From NCBI GenBank assembly GCA_017626495.1, contig JAGAIP010000004.1, forward strand, positions 1 through 64,000: a stretch of DNA of 64,000 nucleotides. The letters run 5' to 3'. Of the stretch, positions 18,090 through 25,876 are shown in pieces; position 1 is the stretch's first letter; each line of letters begins with the position of its first letter. The notes under the pieces were generated by a model. That model was not told the DNA's origin. It made no database searches and saw only the letters and a list, made by a program, of their open reading frames with translations. Source of the DNA: Clostridia bacterium (GTDB taxonomy: Bacteria > Bacillota > Clostridia > Christensenellales > Borkfalkiaceae). A program made the translations under genes and the position numbers.

Positions 18090-18941
18090 ATGAAAGCAGT
18101 TGAGTTTGAAAACGTCTCCTTCTCCTATCAGAGAGAGGACGATGAAAATAGAAAATTTGCCGTAAAAAACGTCAATCTTTCCGTCGAAGAGGGAGAATTT
18201 GTCGCAGTGCTCGGTCATAACGGCAGCGGAAAATCTACCCTTGCGAGGCTCGCGAACGCGCTTTTGCAGGCGCAGGAAGGGAAGATCATCGTCATGGGTA
18301 TGGACGTTTCCGATCCCGCCATGCAGTTCGAAGTGAGAAAAAACGTCGGCATCGTGTTTCAGAATCCCGATAACCAGACGGTCGCATCCATCGTGGAGGA
18401 CGATATTGCGTTCGGGCCCGAAAACATCGGCGTGCCGCGCGAAGAGATCGGACGACGCATCGAAAAGGCGCTTTCCGACGTCGGAATGACGCAGTACAGA
18501 GACAGAATGACTTCGGCGCTATCGGGCGGACAAAAACAGCGCGTCGCCATTGCAGGGGTGCTCGCCATCAATCCGAAGGTCATGATCCTCGACGAAAGCA
18601 CCGCGATGCTCGATCCTAAGGGCAGACGGGAAATCATGCAGGTCGTCAAACGATTGAATCGGGAAGAGGGAATGACCATTCTCCTCATCACCCACTTTAT
18701 GGAAGAGGCGCTCCTTGCCGACAGGGCAATCGTCATGAACAGGGGCGAGATCGTCATGCAGGGTACGCCCGACGAAATATTCGAACGGCACGAAGAACTC
18801 GAAACGTATAATCTCACCTTGCCCGGAATCGGCGCGCTCTGTAAGAAATTACAGGACGGAGGCATGCCCGTTCCCTACGTTTTGACGCCCGAAGAACTTG
18901 CGGAGGAAATTGCAAAATGCGTATTCAGGCAGAACGGTTAA
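18090..18941 (+). CDS. ecfA1: ECF transporter ATPase EcfA1
   Basis: This 283-residue ABC ATPase energises the energy-coupling factor module for vitamin and metal uptake. Walker A GHNGSGKST, Q-loop FQNPDNQ, signature LSGGQKQRVAIAG, Walker B VMILDES with the catalytic Glu, and the switch His in LLITHFMEEAL are all present. The start at 18090 is where similarity begins (MKAVEFENVSFSYQ) and lies 9 nt after the -10; upstream codons would fall inside the promoter. It overlaps ecfA2 by 25 nt. Substrate-binding S components are not in the window. Confidence 0.94.
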   Translation: MKAVEFENVSFSYQREDDENRKFAVKNVNLSVEEGEFVAVLGHNGSGKSTLARLANALLQAQEGKIIVMGMDVSDPAMQFEVRKNVGIVFQNPDNQTVASIVEDDIAFGPENIGVPREEIGRRIEKALSDVGMTQYRDRMTSALSGGQKQRVAIAGVLAINPKVMILDESTAMLDPKGRREIMQVVKRLNREEGMTILLITHFMEEALLADRAIVMNRGEIVMQGTPDEIFERHEELETYNLTLPGIGALCKKLQDGGMPVPYVLTPEELAEEIAKCVFRQNG

Positions 18942-19837
18942 GCTATTCCTATCAGGCAGGTTCGTCTTTCTCCGCGTATGCGCTCAAAGACGTCACTTTA
19001 ACCATCGAAGAGGGGGAATTTTTCGGTATCATCGGACACACGGGCAGCGGAAAATCCACGTTTGTACAACATCTGAACGCGCTGATCAAGCTTCCCACGG
19101 CGGATAAAAAATTCAAACCGAAAAAGCCGAAGAAAGGGCAACCTGCTCCCGTTTATCCTTCCCTCGTCATCGGAAAGTACGATCTTGGCGATAAAAAGAC
19201 GAATTTCAAGGAACTCCGTTCCAAAGTCGGCATCGTGTTTCAGTATCCCGAATATCAACTTTTTGCGGAGTCGGTTTACGACGACGTCGCATTCGGACTG
19301 AAAAATTTCCGTTCCGAATTGAGCGAGGAAGAAAAGACCGTTCTCGTTCGCGACGCCATTTCTGCGGTCGGGCTCGATTACGAGAGCGTGAAGGACGCTT
19401 CTCCCTTCGATTTGTCCGGCGGACAAAAAAGGCGCGTCGCCATTGCAGGCGTCATCGTCACCCGTCCCGAGATTCTCATTCTGGACGAGCCTGCCGCAGG
19501 GCTCGATCCGCTCGGAAAAAAAGAAATCATGGAACTTCTCCATTCCCTGCACAGGGATTGGTGTAAGACCGTCATCATCGTATCTCACGATATGGACGAA
19601 ATCAGCGAAAACTGTACCCGTGCGGCGGTGTTTTCTCACGGGGAACTCAAATTCGTGCTTCCTCCGTCCGAGCTCTTTTTGCACGACGAGGAATTGAAGG
19701 CGCTCGATCTGGATATTCCCGTCACGGCGAAAGTGCGTCTTGCCCTGAAAGCAAAGGGAATCGACGTTCAGACGGATTTTACGGAAGAGGATTTTGCGGA
19801 AAAAGTTCTCGCTTATTATAAGGGGGTACGCGCATGA
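18917..19837 (+). CDS. ecfA2: ECF transporter ATPase EcfA2
   Basis: This 306-residue protein is the second ATPase of the ECF module. Walker A GHTGSGKST, Q-loop FQYPEYQ, signature LSGGQKRRVAIAG, Walker B ILILDEPAAGLDP and VSHDMDE are present. It carries a Lys/Pro-rich insertion (KFKPKKPKKGQPAP) of about 20 residues between Walker A and the Q-loop that makes it longer than its neighbour. It overlaps ecfA1 by 25 nt and ecfT by 4 nt. Confidence 0.94.
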   Translation: MRIQAERLSYSYQAGSSFSAYALKDVTLTIEEGEFFGIIGHTGSGKSTFVQHLNALIKLPTADKKFKPKKPKKGQPAPVYPSLVIGKYDLGDKKTNFKELRSKVGIVFQYPEYQLFAESVYDDVAFGLKNFRSELSEEEKTVLVRDAISAVGLDYESVKDASPFDLSGGQKRRVAIAGVIVTRPEILILDEPAAGLDPLGKKEIMELLHSLHRDWCKTVIIVSHDMDEISENCTRAAVFSHGELKFVLPPSELFLHDEELKALDLDIPVTAKVRLALKAKGIDVQTDFTEEDFAEKVLAYYKGVRA

Positions 19838-20646
19838 AAGATATTGCTTTCGGACAGTATTACCCCGTCTCTTCCTTCGTGCATAAGCTCGATCCCAGGT
19901 TCAAGATCGTCGCGCTCATCACTTACATCGTAGCCATCTTCCTTGCAAATAACTATTACGGAATGGCGGTGTGCGCGCTCGGATTTTTCCTCATCGTCCT
20001 CTGTTCGCGCGTTCCATTCAAGAAAGTCTTCCGTTCGGTCAAGGGAATTTTCGTGCTTTTGATCTTCACTGCCGTCTTGCAGATCTTTTTCTATCAGGAA
20101 AGCGAGAACGCAAAGGTATGGCAATGGTGGATCTTTACCGTTTCGGACGAATCTCTCCTGCACGCGGGATTTCTGGTGCTCCGACTCGCGCTCCTCGTCA
20201 TGGTTGCGTCCATTCTGACCTTTACCACGACGCCCGTCGCTTTGACGGACGGTTTGGAGAGCCTGCTCTATCCCCTGAAACTCATTCGTTTTCCCGTGCA
20301 CGAGCTCGCGCTCATCATGTCCATCGCGCTTCGGTTCATTCCCACGCTCATGGAAGAGACGGAACGAATCATGAACGCGCAGAAAGCGAGGGGTGCGGAT
20401 TTCGAATCGGGCAGCCTTCTCTCTCGTGCAAAGGCGGTCATTCCCATTCTCATTCCCCTGCTTATCTCTTCGTTCCGCAGAGCCGAGGAGCTCGGCGACG
20501 CGATGGACGCGAGATGCTATGCAGGCAGTAAAGTGAGAACGAAATACAAGAAACTCAAATTTTCTTGGAGAGACCTCGTCGGGCTTCTCGTCATTGCGGC
20601 GATCGTCGTCGGCGTCGTCTTTCTCAAACGGTTTGGCGCCGTATGA
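19834..20646 (+). CDS. ecfT: ECF transporter transmembrane subunit EcfT
   Basis: This 270-residue integral membrane protein is the T component that links EcfA1/EcfA2 to interchangeable S components. It starts with the usual YYPVSSFVHKLDPRFK motif, has about five to six membrane segments, and carries the two cytoplasmic coupling motifs, QKARGADF and DARCYAG. The second has ARC where ARG is usual. The ATGA overlap with ecfA2 and the 4-nt overlap with truA show a compact operon, an arrangement conserved in Firmicutes. Confidence 0.93.
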   Translation: MKDIAFGQYYPVSSFVHKLDPRFKIVALITYIVAIFLANNYYGMAVCALGFFLIVLCSRVPFKKVFRSVKGIFVLLIFTAVLQIFFYQESENAKVWQWWIFTVSDESLLHAGFLVLRLALLVMVASILTFTTTPVALTDGLESLLYPLKLIRFPVHELALIMSIALRFIPTLMEETERIMNAQKARGADFESGSLLSRAKAVIPILIPLLISSFRRAEELGDAMDARCYAGSKVRTKYKKLKFSWRDLVGLLVIAAIVVGVVFLKRFGAV

Positions 20647-21386
20647 GGTACGCGATTCTCGTCTCCTATGACGGAACGGATTTTTGCGGTTGGCAAGTTC
20701 AACCGAACAAGAGAACGGTGCAATCCGTCCTCGAACAGGCGCTTTCCAAACGTTTGTCGCAGGAGATTCGCTTAACCGCGAGCGGCAGAACGGATGCGGG
20801 GGTACACGCCTACGGACAGGTCTGCCACTTCGACGCGCAGACGAGCATTCCTGCAAAAAAAATCGCCGACAGCGTCAATCCGAGTTTGCCCTCTGACGTC
20901 AAGATTCTCAAAAGCGCACAGGCGGACGATTCGTTCGACGCGAACAGGACGGCGAAGAAAAAGACGTACCGCTACACGTTTTACCGCTCCGAACGGGACG
21001 ATCCCATGTACGAGCGATACGGCGTGCGACTCCCTTTTGTCGATCTCGAAAAGATGAAAGAGGGGGCGGCTCTTCTCGTCGGGGAACACGATTTCAAGGC
21101 GTTTTGCGCAAGCGGTTCTTCCGTGAAAACGACGGTGCGGACGATTTATGACGCCTCGTTTACGCAAGAGGGAAATTTGCTCGTGTTCCGAATCACGGGA
21201 AACGGATTTTTATATAATATGGTAAGAACGCTGGTGGGCGAGCTCGTTGACATCGGCAGAGGGAGGCTCACTTGCGCCGATCTCGAATCGTCCTTTCGTA
21301 CGGGCAGTCGGCAGGGAATCGGCAAGACGATGCCTGCAAGAGGGCTTGCGCTCGAATGCGTCAATTACGATACTTTGAACTGGTAA
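20643..21386 (+). CDS. truA: tRNA pseudouridine(38-40) synthase
   Basis: This 247-residue protein is TruA, which makes pseudouridine at positions 38-40 of the tRNA anticodon arm. It starts MRYAILVSYDGTDFCGWQVQ, the catalytic Asp is in the SGRTDAGVHAYGQ motif, and the C-terminal half has NGFLYNMVRTLVGELVDIGRG. The start at 20643 is fixed by the overlap with ecfT; codons further upstream lie inside ecfT. The ecfA1-A2-T-truA order is common in Firmicutes. Confidence 0.96.
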   Translation: MRYAILVSYDGTDFCGWQVQPNKRTVQSVLEQALSKRLSQEIRLTASGRTDAGVHAYGQVCHFDAQTSIPAKKIADSVNPSLPSDVKILKSAQADDSFDANRTAKKKTYRYTFYRSERDDPMYERYGVRLPFVDLEKMKEGAALLVGEHDFKAFCASGSSVKTTVRTIYDASFTQEGNLLVFRITGNGFLYNMVRTLVGELVDIGRGRLTCADLESSFRTGSRQGIGKTMPARGLALECVNYDTLNW

Positions 21387-21398
21387 AGGGTTTTAGAT

Positions 21399-22274
21399 AT
21401 GGATTTTTCACAGTTTTTTATGTCGTTTCTAAATATGTTCAATCTCCTCAAGAATACGAAGAAGTACGCCGAACTTTTCGCGACGCTGATTGAAAAGGGA
21501 CTGACGTATTTCGACGTTATGATCGCAGGGCTCATTTTCGCGGCTTTTTGTTATCTCGTGATTTACGTATTCGAGGCGATCGGACTTTACACCATCGCAA
21601 AGAGGGAAAACCATGCGCATAAATGGTTCGCGTTCGTGCCGTTCCTCAACAGCGTCCTGCTCGGAGAGTTGGGAGGAGACGCGTATCTCTTCTCCGCAAA
21701 GATCAAACGTGGCGGACTTTGGCTTGCGATTTCAAGTTTCGTCGGCATGCTCGGTACGGCGTTCTTCTCTGCTTGCAGGTACCTCGTTCTCGCGAACAGT
21801 CAGTATGAAAACGATAAAATCATCGTTCCCGACGCGTATGCCTGGGCGTACAATGCCGTTCAGTTCGAGACGTATTTCTTCATGATTGTCGACATCGTTT
21901 ACTCTATTTTCCTCGCGGTCGTACTCGTCGCTTTCTTCCGCAAATACTACCCTCGTAACTACATGATTATGGTCTTTACGTCCTTTTTCTTCCCCATCGT
22001 AAAGGGAATCATGGTATTCGTCGTCAGAAAGAACAAGGCGACCGATTATCAGGCGTATCTCCGCGCGCAACGCGAAGCGTATATGCGCAGATACCAACAG
22101 CAATACGACCGGAACCCGTATGATCCGTATAACCGCCCCGACAATACGCCGTATCGGCAGAACGGATCGCAAAATCCCACGAATCCTATCGATCCGTTTG
22201 AGGAATTTCCCGATCAGAAAACGGGAAACGACCAATCTCCTCCCGATCAGGGAGACAATCCGTTCTTCAACTGA
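21399..22274 (+). CDS. Multi-pass membrane protein with Pro/Asn/Gln/Asp-rich tail
   Basis: I do not recognise this 291-residue protein by name. After a short amphipathic N terminus it has about four hydrophobic segments (around residues 40-65, 105-130, 155-180 and 190-210). The sequence between the first two (NHAHKWFAFVPFLNSVLLG) resembles the small membrane proteins annotated as DUF5684-like. From residue 215 it is hydrophilic, with Arg/Tyr repeats and then many Pro, Asn, Asp and Gln, and it is probably disordered and cytoplasmic. It follows truA by 12 bp and probably ends the ecf operon. Function unknown. Confidence 0.75.
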   Translation: MDFSQFFMSFLNMFNLLKNTKKYAELFATLIEKGLTYFDVMIAGLIFAAFCYLVIYVFEAIGLYTIAKRENHAHKWFAFVPFLNSVLLGELGGDAYLFSAKIKRGGLWLAISSFVGMLGTAFFSACRYLVLANSQYENDKIIVPDAYAWAYNAVQFETYFFMIVDIVYSIFLAVVLVAFFRKYYPRNYMIMVFTSFFFPIVKGIMVFVVRKNKATDYQAYLRAQREAYMRRYQQQYDRNPYDPYNRPDNTPYRQNGSQNPTNPIDPFEEFPDQKTGNDQSPPDQGDNPFFN

Positions 22275-22287
22275 AAAACACCGGCTT

Positions 22288-22317
22288 GGCGGAGCGCCTC
22301 TATAACGGCGCTCCGCC
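22288..22317 (+). terminator. GC-rich hairpin, possible terminator of the ecf-truA operon
   Basis: A perfect 11-bp stem (GGCGGAGCGCC/GGCGCTCCGCC) lies 14 bp after the membrane-protein stop. No T-run follows, so termination efficiency is uncertain. Confidence 0.5.
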
Positions 22318-22382
22318 GTAATATTGTCCGAAGAACCCTTCTTGAAGCAATGAGTATTTTTATAATTTATACCTCAAAACGC

Positions 22383-22411
22383 TTTACATGGAAAAAATCG
22401 TCTGATATAAT
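22383..22411 (+). promoter_or_regulatory. mnmE promoter
   Basis: TTTACA, a 17-bp spacer and TATAAT; the predicted leader to the mnmE ATG is about 45 nt. Confidence 0.75.
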
Positions 22412-22464
22412 CGTTGCGTATAATCAGAGGTTATAATTCTTTACAATATACAGGGAAGAAAAAA

Positions 22465-23775
22465 ATGACGGATACCATCGTTGCGATCGCTACGGCGGCA
22501 GGACGGGGCGGAGTCGCCATCGTGCGGCTTTCGGGGAATCCCGTTCCCATTGCGGAGAAAATGTTTATTCCGCAGGGAAAAACTGCCGTCGCACAGTTTG
22601 AAAGTCATAAAATGTACACGGGAAAAATCGATTGCGGAGCGTTCAGCGATTTCGGTCTGTGCGTTCTGTTCCGCGCGCCCAAGAGCTTTACGGGCGAGGA
22701 CGTGGCAGAGTTTCATTGCCACGGAGGCGTGCAGATTGCAAGGGGGATCGTACAAAGGGCGATTTCGCTCGGCGCGCGCCTTGCCGAGCGCGGAGAATAT
22801 ACGAAACGTGCCTTTCTGAACGGAAAACTCTCCCTCGCGTCCGCCGAAGGTATGGTCGATATGATCAACGGCGAGAGCGAAGCGGAAGTTCGGGCAGGGT
22901 TTGCGCTTTACGGAGAGACGCTCACGAGGAAAGTCAAAGTCATGCAGGACGATCTGACCAACCTGCTCGCAGGGATCGATTGCGACATCGACTATCCCGA
23001 AGAAGATCTCGAATTTGCGTCCGAGGACGCCGTGAGGGAACGCCTCGTCTCCATTAAGGGGAAACTGGACGCCCTTTTGAAAGGGTACGGCGTCGGAAAA
23101 AAAATCAAACAGGGCGTTACGGTCGTCATCGCAGGCAGACCGAATGCAGGGAAAAGTTCTCTTCTCAACGTCTTGCTCGGGTACGATCGCGCCATCGTGT
23201 CTTCCGTTCCGGGAACGACGCGCGACTCCGTCGAAGGTACGGTGGAAATCGAAGGCGTGCGGTTCAATCTGATCGATACGGCAGGACTGAGAGAGAGCGA
23301 CGACGAAATCGAGCAAATCGGCGTGAAGAGGGCGGAACGGCTCGTCAAAAGCGCGGACGTTCTCTTGTATCTCTTCGAGGAATGGACGAAAGAGGACGAA
23401 TCGTTCGTCGGCGGACTGACTGTTCCTTGCGTCCTCGTCCGAACGAAAGCGGATAAGGGAACGAACGGAAAATCCGACCTTGCTATTTCTTCTGCAAGCG
23501 GAGAGGGGATAGATCGGCTTAAAACGCTCCTCTATGAAAAGGGCGTGGGAGAGACGAACGACGGGGCTTTTCTCGTAGAGGAAAGGCATTACGCCGCGCT
23601 TCGCAAGGCAAAGGAGAGCTTGCGCGAGGCGATTGCAAACGTGGGCGTCGTGCCTTCGGACGTGATCGCCGTAGACCTTCGCGACGCGTGGGACGCGCTC
23701 GGGGAAATTACGGGAGAAACGGCGTCCGAAACGGTCATCAACGAAATATTCGCAAAGTTTTGCGTAGGAAAATAA
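22465..23775 (+). CDS. mnmE: tRNA modification GTPase MnmE
   Basis: This 436-residue GTPase acts with MnmG to install the carboxymethylaminomethyl-type modification at U34 of tRNA. It has an N-terminal tetrahydrofolate-binding domain (TIVAIATAAGRGGVAIVRLSG), a helical domain, and an inserted G domain with G1 GRPNAGKSS at about 224-232, GTTRDSVEG and DTAGLRE. The C-terminal FCVGK contains the conserved catalytic Cys (FCIGK in most). The start at 22465 is where similarity begins. It is slightly shorter than average (about 450-460). LysR follows after 12 bp. Confidence 0.95.
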   Translation: MTDTIVAIATAAGRGGVAIVRLSGNPVPIAEKMFIPQGKTAVAQFESHKMYTGKIDCGAFSDFGLCVLFRAPKSFTGEDVAEFHCHGGVQIARGIVQRAISLGARLAERGEYTKRAFLNGKLSLASAEGMVDMINGESEAEVRAGFALYGETLTRKVKVMQDDLTNLLAGIDCDIDYPEEDLEFASEDAVRERLVSIKGKLDALLKGYGVGKKIKQGVTVVIAGRPNAGKSSLLNVLLGYDRAIVSSVPGTTRDSVEGTVEIEGVRFNLIDTAGLRESDDEIEQIGVKRAERLVKSADVLLYLFEEWTKEDESFVGGLTVPCVLVRTKADKGTNGKSDLAISSASGEGIDRLKTLLYEKGVGETNDGAFLVEERHYAALRKAKESLREAIANVGVVPSDVIAVDLRDAWDALGEITGETASETVINEIFAKFCVGK

Positions 23776-23787
23776 GAGGTACGAAAG

Positions 23788-24672
23788 ATGGTAAATCTCG
23801 AACTATACCGTGTATTCTATACGGTGGCAAAGTGCGGAAGTCTGACCAAGGCGGCGGAGCTTCTCTATATCAGTCAACCTGCGGTATCGCAAGCCATCAA
23901 ACAGCTTGAAAATCAACTCGGCACGACGCTCTTTAACAGAACGCACCGCGGAATGGAGCTCACGCCTTACGGGGGAGAACTCATTTTCCGTCCCGTGGAA
24001 AAGGCGCTCTCTTTGCTTGAAAATGCGGAAAACAGAATCGCGGAACTCAAAACCTCGCCCATGGGGACCATTCGAATCGGCGCGTCCGATACCATCTTTT
24101 CCTACATTCTCGCGGATAAAATCATCGAGTTTAATTCTATCTATCCTGCCGTCAAATTTGAAATGCTCATGGGAACGTCGGTAGAGACGCTTGAACAAAT
24201 CAAAGAGAATAAGGTCGACGTGGGATTTTTCAATCTTCCGTTCAGCGATCCCGAAATCAACGTGTCTGCATCCATCTATCATCTGACGGACGTGTTCCTT
24301 GCTGGAAGGAAATACGAGGGATTGAAGGGGCGTACCGTTTCTTATTCCGAATTGCAGGAGTATCCCCTTCTCATGCTCGACAACAACACGATCGCGCGCC
24401 ATGCGCTCGATACGTTTACGAAGGGGATCGGCGTGGAATTGAAACCTGCCATCGAGGTCGGAAGTTGGGATTTCATGAAAAAGCTTGCCGTTTCCGGCAT
24501 GGGCATCGCCTGTATTCCGAGAGAATACGCCATGAAAGAGATTGAAAGCGGAGACTTGTTTGAAATCGACGCGTCGCCCTCTCTTCCCGTACGCGCCGTA
24601 GGTATGGCGGTTCCGAAAAACGCTCCTTCCGTCTTTGCGCTCAAAAAATTCATCGCCATGTTCCATTCGTAA
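23788..24672 (+). CDS. LysR-family transcriptional regulator
   Basis: This 294-residue LysR-type regulator has an N-terminal winged HTH (LYRVFYTVAKCGSLTKAAELLYISQPAVSQAIKQLE, residues 4-39) and an effector-binding domain (GTIRIGASDTIFSYIL to the end). It lies 12 bp after mnmE with only a weak SD (AAGAGG) and is probably cotranscribed with it. No divergent target gene is adjacent, so neither effector nor regulon can be inferred. Confidence 0.88.
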   Translation: MVNLELYRVFYTVAKCGSLTKAAELLYISQPAVSQAIKQLENQLGTTLFNRTHRGMELTPYGGELIFRPVEKALSLLENAENRIAELKTSPMGTIRIGASDTIFSYILADKIIEFNSIYPAVKFEMLMGTSVETLEQIKENKVDVGFFNLPFSDPEINVSASIYHLTDVFLAGRKYEGLKGRTVSYSELQEYPLLMLDNNTIARHALDTFTKGIGVELKPAIEVGSWDFMKKLAVSGMGIACIPREYAMKEIESGDLFEIDASPSLPVRAVGMAVPKNAPSVFALKKFIAMFHS

Positions 24673-24734
24673 GTTCAATTAAGCGTTTTTTTCGTAACGC
24701 AAGCCGAACTTGACAAAAAGAAAGGGAAAATCTG

Positions 24735-24764
24735 TTGCGCCGAAGGTAAAAAACGGGTTAAAAT
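24735..24764 (+). promoter_or_regulatory. Promoter of the XRE/glycine-repeat gene
   Basis: TTGCGC, an 18-bp spacer and TAAAAT, followed by the SD AAAGGAG at 24781-24787. A TTGACA at 24710 has no partner at a suitable distance. Confidence 0.5.
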
Positions 24765-24792
24765 AGAAGTGCTTGCAGGCAAAGGAGAACAG

Positions 24793-25560
24793 ATGACAAC
24801 AGGTGACAGAATCGCGCAAAAGCGCAAAGAAAACAATCTGACGCAGGAAGAACTCGCCTATAAACTCGGCGTTTCCCGTCAGGCGGTTTCGGGTTGGGAA
24901 AACGGGCTCAATTATCCCGAAACGGAAAAACTCATCGCGATGTCGAACTACTTCGGCGTAACGATAGACTGGCTGTTGAACGGCGGAGAGGAGAAGAAAT
25001 CCAAAAGCGTTTGGAAGTTTTCCTTCCCGACCTATACGAGCGAAAAGAAGGTCGGATCGCTTCCGCTTTTCAGCCTCGGAAAAAACGCAAAGGGTATCAT
25101 TGCCGTCGGACTTTTTGCAAGAGGATTGATTGCCGTCGGTTTGCTGCCCGTCGGCTTACTTGCCATCGGAGTATTGCCGATCGGACTTCTCGTATTCGGC
25201 AGTTTTTCGTTCGGCTTGATTTCGATCGGCGGTATGGCGTTCGGAGCGCTTGCATTCGGCGGAGTTGCGGTAGGGATCCTCTCTTTCGGAGGGTTTTCGG
25301 TCGGGCTCGGCGCGATCGGCGGTTGCGCTATCGGGCAATTCGCCTACGGCGGATATGCGAACGGCACCTATCTCGCCCTCGGAGATACGGCTCTCGGACA
25401 GATCGCGCTCGGCAGTTCAAGCGCGACAGGTTCGCTCTTTTCCTACGTCGGTACGGATTTTTCGTCCGTATACGAGGAAATCTCTCTCATTTTGGAAACG
25501 ACCGTTCCGAAAGAGCTCGTTTGGCTTAAAAATATCTTTTTGCAGTTATTTTGTCGTTAA
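24793..25560 (+). CDS. XRE-family HTH protein with glycine-pentapeptide repeat domain
   Basis: This 255-residue protein begins with an XRE/Cro HTH (GDRIAQKRKENNLTQEELAYKLGVSRQAVSGWE..., residues 4-60). A linker then leads to an unusual stretch of about 110 residues in which Gly recurs every fifth position. Units such as LIAVG, LLPVG, LLAIG, VLPIG, LLVFG and ALAFG run for roughly 20 repeats, becoming more polar towards the end. The stretch is strongly hydrophobic and could form a membrane-associated or beta-solenoid module. HTH proteins with such tails are seen in Clostridia, but I know of no assigned function. The ATG at 24793 is preceded by AAAGGAG. Confidence 0.8.
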   Translation: MTTGDRIAQKRKENNLTQEELAYKLGVSRQAVSGWENGLNYPETEKLIAMSNYFGVTIDWLLNGGEEKKSKSVWKFSFPTYTSEKKVGSLPLFSLGKNAKGIIAVGLFARGLIAVGLLPVGLLAIGVLPIGLLVFGSFSFGLISIGGMAFGALAFGGVAVGILSFGGFSVGLGAIGGCAIGQFAYGGYANGTYLALGDTALGQIALGSSSATGSLFSYVGTDFSSVYEEISLILETTVPKELVWLKNIFLQLFCR

Positions 25561-25565
25561 TTTGC

Positions 25566-25594
25566 TTGCGTTTTTCCGAAAAACGTTCTATAAT
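25566..25594 (+). promoter_or_regulatory. ileS promoter
   Basis: TTGCGT, a 17-bp spacer and TATAAT; transcription starts near 25601 at the 5' end of the T-box leader. Confidence 0.7.
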
Positions 25595-25595
25595 G

Positions 25596-25853
25596 GGGAC
25601 AAACGGAGCAATTCTCCGCAATCAATAGAAAAGGCGTCGATAAGGACACGGCTCTTTTCCCGATCTTTCGTACAGAGAATTCCCGTTTGGTGAGAGGGAA
25701 GAGAAAGAAGAAGAGAGTTATCCCCTTTGAGCTGACAAGGCGAATCAAAGTAGCTTTGTACGGGATCACAGCCCGTTATCCCATGTGGCAAATGTCAGTT
25801 TGTTTTGGTGGTTATAAACCCGTGTGTTGTTCCAAAACGCACGGGATTTTTTT
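25596..25853 (+). promoter_or_regulatory. T-box leader (Ile) controlling ileS
   Basis: The 280-nt leader before ileS has T-box hallmarks. A stem I region carries CAGAGA and GGTGAGAG (25675-25697), and a likely specifier codon ATC (Ile) sits at 25720-25722. The antiterminator T-box sequence TGGTGG is at 25806-25811, complementary to a tRNA 3' end of the form NCCA. An intrinsic terminator follows, with stem CCCGTG/CACGGG and a seven-T run (25819-25853). Uncharged tRNA-Ile would stabilise the antiterminator and switch ileS on. The specifier position is inferred, not folded computationally. Confidence 0.82.
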
Positions 25854-25876
25854 ATCCCAAAACCAGGGAGGAGTTT

